NCBI GenBank assembly: GCA_964430375.1
Contig: CAYSEZ010000004.1
Coordinates: forward strand, 1 to 31,093
Reading direction: 5' to 3'
Length of the DNA stretch: 31,093 bases
DNA from: HGM10836 sp964430375
GTDB taxonomy: Bacteria > Bacillota_I > Bacilli_A > RF39 > UBA660
In this document: positions 29,203 through 31,093 of the stretch, in pieces
Numbering within the stretch: the stretch's first letter is position 1
Layout: each line of letters begins with the position of its first letter
Program-made: the position numbers and the translations under genes
Notes under the pieces: model-generated
Seen by the model: the letters and a program-made list of their open reading frames with translations, nothing else
What the model was told of the DNA's origin: nothing
Database searches by the model: none

Positions 29203-29308
29203 GAAAATGATTTTCGCTTCCAGGTGGTGCGAACTATAAATGATCCTGGTCGACAATGTTTTTCGCTTCCAGGTGGTGCGACTAATAAATGATCCTGGTA
29301 GAAAATGT
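29203..29308 (+). repeat. 2.2 copies of a 49-bp direct repeat
   Basis: The units differ at only a few positions, and the central CGCTTCCAGGTGGTGCGA is identical in both. This is the antitoxin repeat array described with the RNA. Confidence 0.95.
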
Positions 29309-29314
29309 ATGATT

Positions 29315-29345
29315 ACTTTCTTCTTAGGAGGAAAGTTTTCTTTTT
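29315..29345 (+). terminator. terminator between antitoxin RNA and toxin gene
   Basis: ACTTTC (29315-29320) pairs with GAAAGT (29331-29336), followed by TTTTCTTTTT. In type III loci a leaky terminator here sets the excess of antitoxin RNA over toxin mRNA. Confidence 0.75.
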
Positions 29346-29375
29346 AAATATAACTAAAGAAGGAGATGTAAGCAT

Positions 29376-29846
29376 ATGAAAGTTAAAACAGGTTATTTAT
29401 ATCATATTAAAGATGAATATTTTAATGTAGCAAATGATGAAAAATTAATGACTAACCATGAAAGAGGTAGAAAGAGGCCCACTTATTTTACAATAAAAGA
29501 TAAAGATATATTATGGTTTATTCCTGTTAGTTCTAAAGTAGAAAAATATCAAAAGATAATTGATAAAAAAATAGAAAAACATGGTTTTTGTAATACAATT
29601 ATTATTAGAACAATTGGTGGTAAACCTGCTGCAATATTACTTCAAAATGCATTTCCTGCTTTAGAAAAATATATAGATCATGTACACACTGTAGATGGAG
29701 TTCCTTTAAGTGTATCAACAGAGTTACAACATGAGATTAAAATTTTATTTAAAGATATGATTGGATTAAAAAAAAGAGGAACAAATTTATTTTTTGTAGA
29801 TGTAGATAGATTAAAACAAAAAATGATAGAGGAACTTATTAAATAA
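29376..29846 (+). CDS. type III TA endoribonuclease toxin (CptN/ToxN/AbiQ superfamily)
   Basis: A 156-residue protein with AAGGAG at 29360-29365. The N-terminus (MKVKTGYLYHIKDEYFNVANDEKLM) followed by RKRPTYFTIKDKDILWFIPVSSKVEKYQKIIDKK is the recognisable start of the ToxN/AbiQ-fold toxins, closest in my memory to the CptN-like group. NTIIIRTIGGKPAAILLQNAFPALEKYI (74-101) and NLFFVDVDRLKQKMIEEL near the end complete the fold. Such toxins are sequence-specific endoribonucleases that also process their repeat RNA and are held inactive in an RNA-protein complex; several stop phage growth by abortive infection. The promoter, repeat array and terminator directly upstream strongly support the call. 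The subfamily needs a profile search. Confidence 0.88.
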   Translation: MKVKTGYLYHIKDEYFNVANDEKLMTNHERGRKRPTYFTIKDKDILWFIPVSSKVEKYQKIIDKKIEKHGFCNTIIIRTIGGKPAAILLQNAFPALEKYIDHVHTVDGVPLSVSTELQHEIKILFKDMIGLKKRGTNLFFVDVDRLKQKMIEELIK

Positions 29847-29847
29847 A

Positions 29848-29870
29848 AAAAATAACACAAAGTTATTTCT
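29848..29870. terminator. bidirectional terminator between toxin gene and tmcAL
   Basis: AAATAAC (29850-29856) and GTTATTT (29862-29868) form a 7-bp stem with a 5-base loop, with T-rich flanks on the plus strand and eight T residues on the minus strand. It serves the convergent toxin and tmcAL genes. Confidence 0.75.
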
Positions 29871-30981
29871 TAAAATATAAGGGTTTATAAAACTCTTTTT
29901 TTATTAAAGATTGATCATTAACTATTAAGGAATATATATAAGTTACTCTTTTTTCTATATCAAATAATTTACTATCTATATTTTTATAATTAGTATATAT
30001 AGGTAAATTACTATTACTTTTAATATTTTTTAAATAATTTCTGCCTATATCATTAAAACCTAATACTCTAATATAATCTATATTATATTTTGATTCTTCT
30101 TTAGTTAGTGATGTTAATATATGTATAAACATTCTATTTAGTTTATTATAAGTATATCTTTTAGTTTTAATATTAAGAATTAATTCTTCTATAGTGTTAC
30201 TATTATTTATATATTTTTTAATTCTATTACTTAAACCTTCATCTACAGTTTGATATATATTTAAATCATTACTACATAATATTTTATATTTTAAATATTT
30301 AAATATATCTATATCTTTATATATTTCTTTTACTGGAGTATATTTTTCTATATTTTTATTTTCTTTTATTAAGTTTCTAATACTACTAGCGCTAATAATA
30401 TTACTATTAGTATCTAAACTATGATAATTATTAGTTCTTTTAATACTAATAGGTTCTATATTATAATTATTTTTTATTATTTCTTTTATATAACTTATAC
30501 CAAGTAAATCATTTGGATTATTAATACTATTTAAATTAAAATCTTTAATAGCGTTACTTAAACTACTAGGATAGTTATTTCCTTTATCTAAATAATATTT
30601 TATTTTATTATCAAATTCTTTATTATTAAGTTGTAATTTTGCTATTTTAGTTAAAGATTCTATATCATTAGATTCACTACCAAATATTAGTTTATTTATT
30701 TTTAAATCATTTAATATTTTTAATGCTCCAGAAGAGAATATATCAGCACTTTGACTAGAATATACAAAGGGAAGTTCTACTACTAAGTCTATACCATATT
30801 CTAAAGCATATTTAGTTTTATCCCATTTATTCATTATACTTATTTCTCCTCTTTCAAGAAAAGAAGAGGATAAACATAATATTATAATAGAATCAGGATA
30901 CATTTCTTTTATTTTATTTATATGATATATATGTCCATTATGAAAGGGATTATATTCACATATTATACCTATTATATTCAT
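29863..30981 (-). CDS. tmcAL: tRNA(Met) cytidine acetate ligase TmcAL (YlbM)
   Basis: A nucleotidyltransferase-fold enzyme that uses ATP and acetate to make N4-acetylcytidine at the wobble position of elongator tRNA-Met. The 372 residues are slightly shorter than the ~400 of the family. IICEYNPFHNGHIYHI (6-21) carries the HxGH-type nucleotide motif. LCLSSSFLERGEISIMNKWDKTKYAL (about 35-60) matches the SG-FLQRGEPA..kW.Rt.mAl block. DLVVELPFVYSSQSADIFSSGA and INKLIFGSES follow, then ISASSIRNLI near 196-205, the second nucleotide-binding motif. GGAGG lies upstream on the minus strand. The promoter is a perfect consensus. Acetate, its substrate, is also the product of AckA encoded at the other end of the window. 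Confidence 0.92.
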   Translation of the reverse strand: MNIIGIICEYNPFHNGHIYHINKIKEMYPDSIIILCLSSSFLERGEISIMNKWDKTKYALEYGIDLVVELPFVYSSQSADIFSSGALKILNDLKINKLIFGSESNDIESLTKIAKLQLNNKEFDNKIKYYLDKGNNYPSSLSNAIKDFNLNSINNPNDLLGISYIKEIIKNNYNIEPISIKRTNNYHSLDTNSNIISASSIRNLIKENKNIEKYTPVKEIYKDIDIFKYLKYKILCSNDLNIYQTVDEGLSNRIKKYINNSNTIEELILNIKTKRYTYNKLNRMFIHILTSLTKEESKYNIDYIRVLGFNDIGRNYLKNIKSNSNLPIYTNYKNIDSKLFDIEKRVTYIYSLIVNDQSLIKKEFYKPLYFKK

Positions 30982-31006
30982 AGATATACCTCCATTAATT
31001 GGTTTT

Positions 31007-31035
31007 ATTATATAGAAAAATTAAATCTATGTCAA
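31007..31035 (-). promoter_or_regulatory. consensus sigma-A promoter of tmcAL
   Basis: On the minus strand TTGACA (plus 31030-31035), 17 bases, TATAAT (plus 31007-31012), followed by a ~20-base leader with GGAGG. Confidence 0.8.
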
Positions 31036-31050
31036 ATATAATTTAAAAAA

Positions 31051-31087
31051 ATCAAAAAAGTACTTGAAATAAAGTATTTTTTTTGAT
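31051..31087. terminator. bidirectional intrinsic terminator at the window end
   Basis: ATCAAAAAAGTACTT (31051-31065) pairs with AAGTATTTTTTTTGAT (31072-31087), with one G-T pair and a short loop. Long A and T runs on both sides make it usable on either strand. Confidence 0.7.
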
Positions 31088-31093
31088 ATGATT

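Larger units (their letters stand above)
29188..29345 (+). ncRNA. type III antitoxin RNA, tandem 49-nt pseudoknot repeats
   Basis: Two 49-base units in tandem (29203-29251, 29252-29300) plus the first 8 bases of a third. Each unit starts GAAAATG or GACAATG, then has an interleaved pairing. In unit 1, TTCGC (29213-29217) pairs with GCGAA (29229-29233) and CCAGG (29220-29224) pairs with CCTGG (29245-29249). In unit 2, TCGC (29263-29266)/GCGA (29278-29281) and CCAGG (29269-29273)/CCTGG (29294-29298) repeat the fold. Order a-b-a'-b' is an H-type pseudoknot. Repeats, a terminator and then the toxin gene is the defining plan of type III TA loci (ToxIN, CptIN, TenpIN). The A-rich unit boundaries are probably where the toxin cuts. 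Confidence 0.85.

Noticed and set aside
29203..29308. CRISPR-like direct repeats
   Set aside because: Units are contiguous with no variable spacers, and they fold as pseudoknots ahead of a ToxN-like gene.
1..31093. Mycoplasma-type genetic code (UGA as tryptophan)
   Set aside because: Conserved genes end properly at TAA, TAG or TGA, and tryptophans in LeuRS, GatB and others are all TGG; no conserved frame needs UGA read-through.

Overview
The window is AT-rich bacterial chromosome (roughly a quarter G+C by eye) with tight, mostly co-oriented operons, strong AGGAGG-type ribosome binding sites and near-consensus sigma-A promoters. UGA is not needed as a sense codon in any gene I read. The gene set (acetate kinase, NrnA, YsxC, a Firmicutes-type DnaB/DnaD initiator, MurE, LeuRS, GatCAB, RecX, HolA, TmcAL) points to a small-genome Bacilli/Mollicutes-like member of the Firmicutes, such as the uncultured gut order RF39 and relatives. 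The BspA-like repeat protein and the beta-helix surface-type protein fit a gut or host-associated lifestyle. The taxon is an inference.

Layout. 1-1850: 3' end of a BspA-like leucine-rich-repeat protein plus a small anchored protein. 1968-5203: ackA, nrnA, ysxC and an unknown gene. 5220-5550: a compact convergent pair, a 29-residue hydrophobic peptide gene and a counter-transcribed small RNA, read here as a type I-like toxin-antitoxin (TA) locus. 5700-7120: a type II TA module (MqsR-like toxin; MqsA zinc finger + HTH + Panacea antitoxin) under a perfect consensus promoter. 7149-9874: dnaB, an RNHCP protein and a membrane-anchored unknown. 9816-13250: a four-gene cassette (nucleoside deoxyribosyltransferase-like, membrane GT2-like, P-loop kinase-like, PHP phosphoesterase) bounded by 66-bp direct repeats that duplicate the 3' end of the preceding gene, so it looks like an inserted island. 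13287-19310: LysM protein, small membrane proteins, leuS, and murE with a small coiled-coil gene on the other strand. 19476-23428: UPF0316 protein, an unassigned structured RNA, and gatCAB. 23507-28116: recX, an Abi-family remnant, a beta-helix protein, and a decayed Rpn/PD-(D/E)XK gene inside about 50-bp inverted repeats. 28212-31093: holA, a type III TA locus (tandem pseudoknot RNA repeats plus endoribonuclease-like toxin), and tmcAL.

Most interesting are (i) the direct-repeat-bounded cassette with no recombinase of its own, (ii) the apparently undescribed type I-like locus at 5.2-5.5 kb, whose promoters, terminators and anti-SD pairing can be read directly, (iii) the type III TA locus at 29.2-29.8 kb, and (iv) an unassigned structured RNA in front of gatCAB. 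TA modules of three mechanistic types, an Abi remnant and an Rpn remnant within 25 kb suggest steady turnover of defence and addiction genes between core operons. All functional calls rest on motif recognition by eye; no database search was run.
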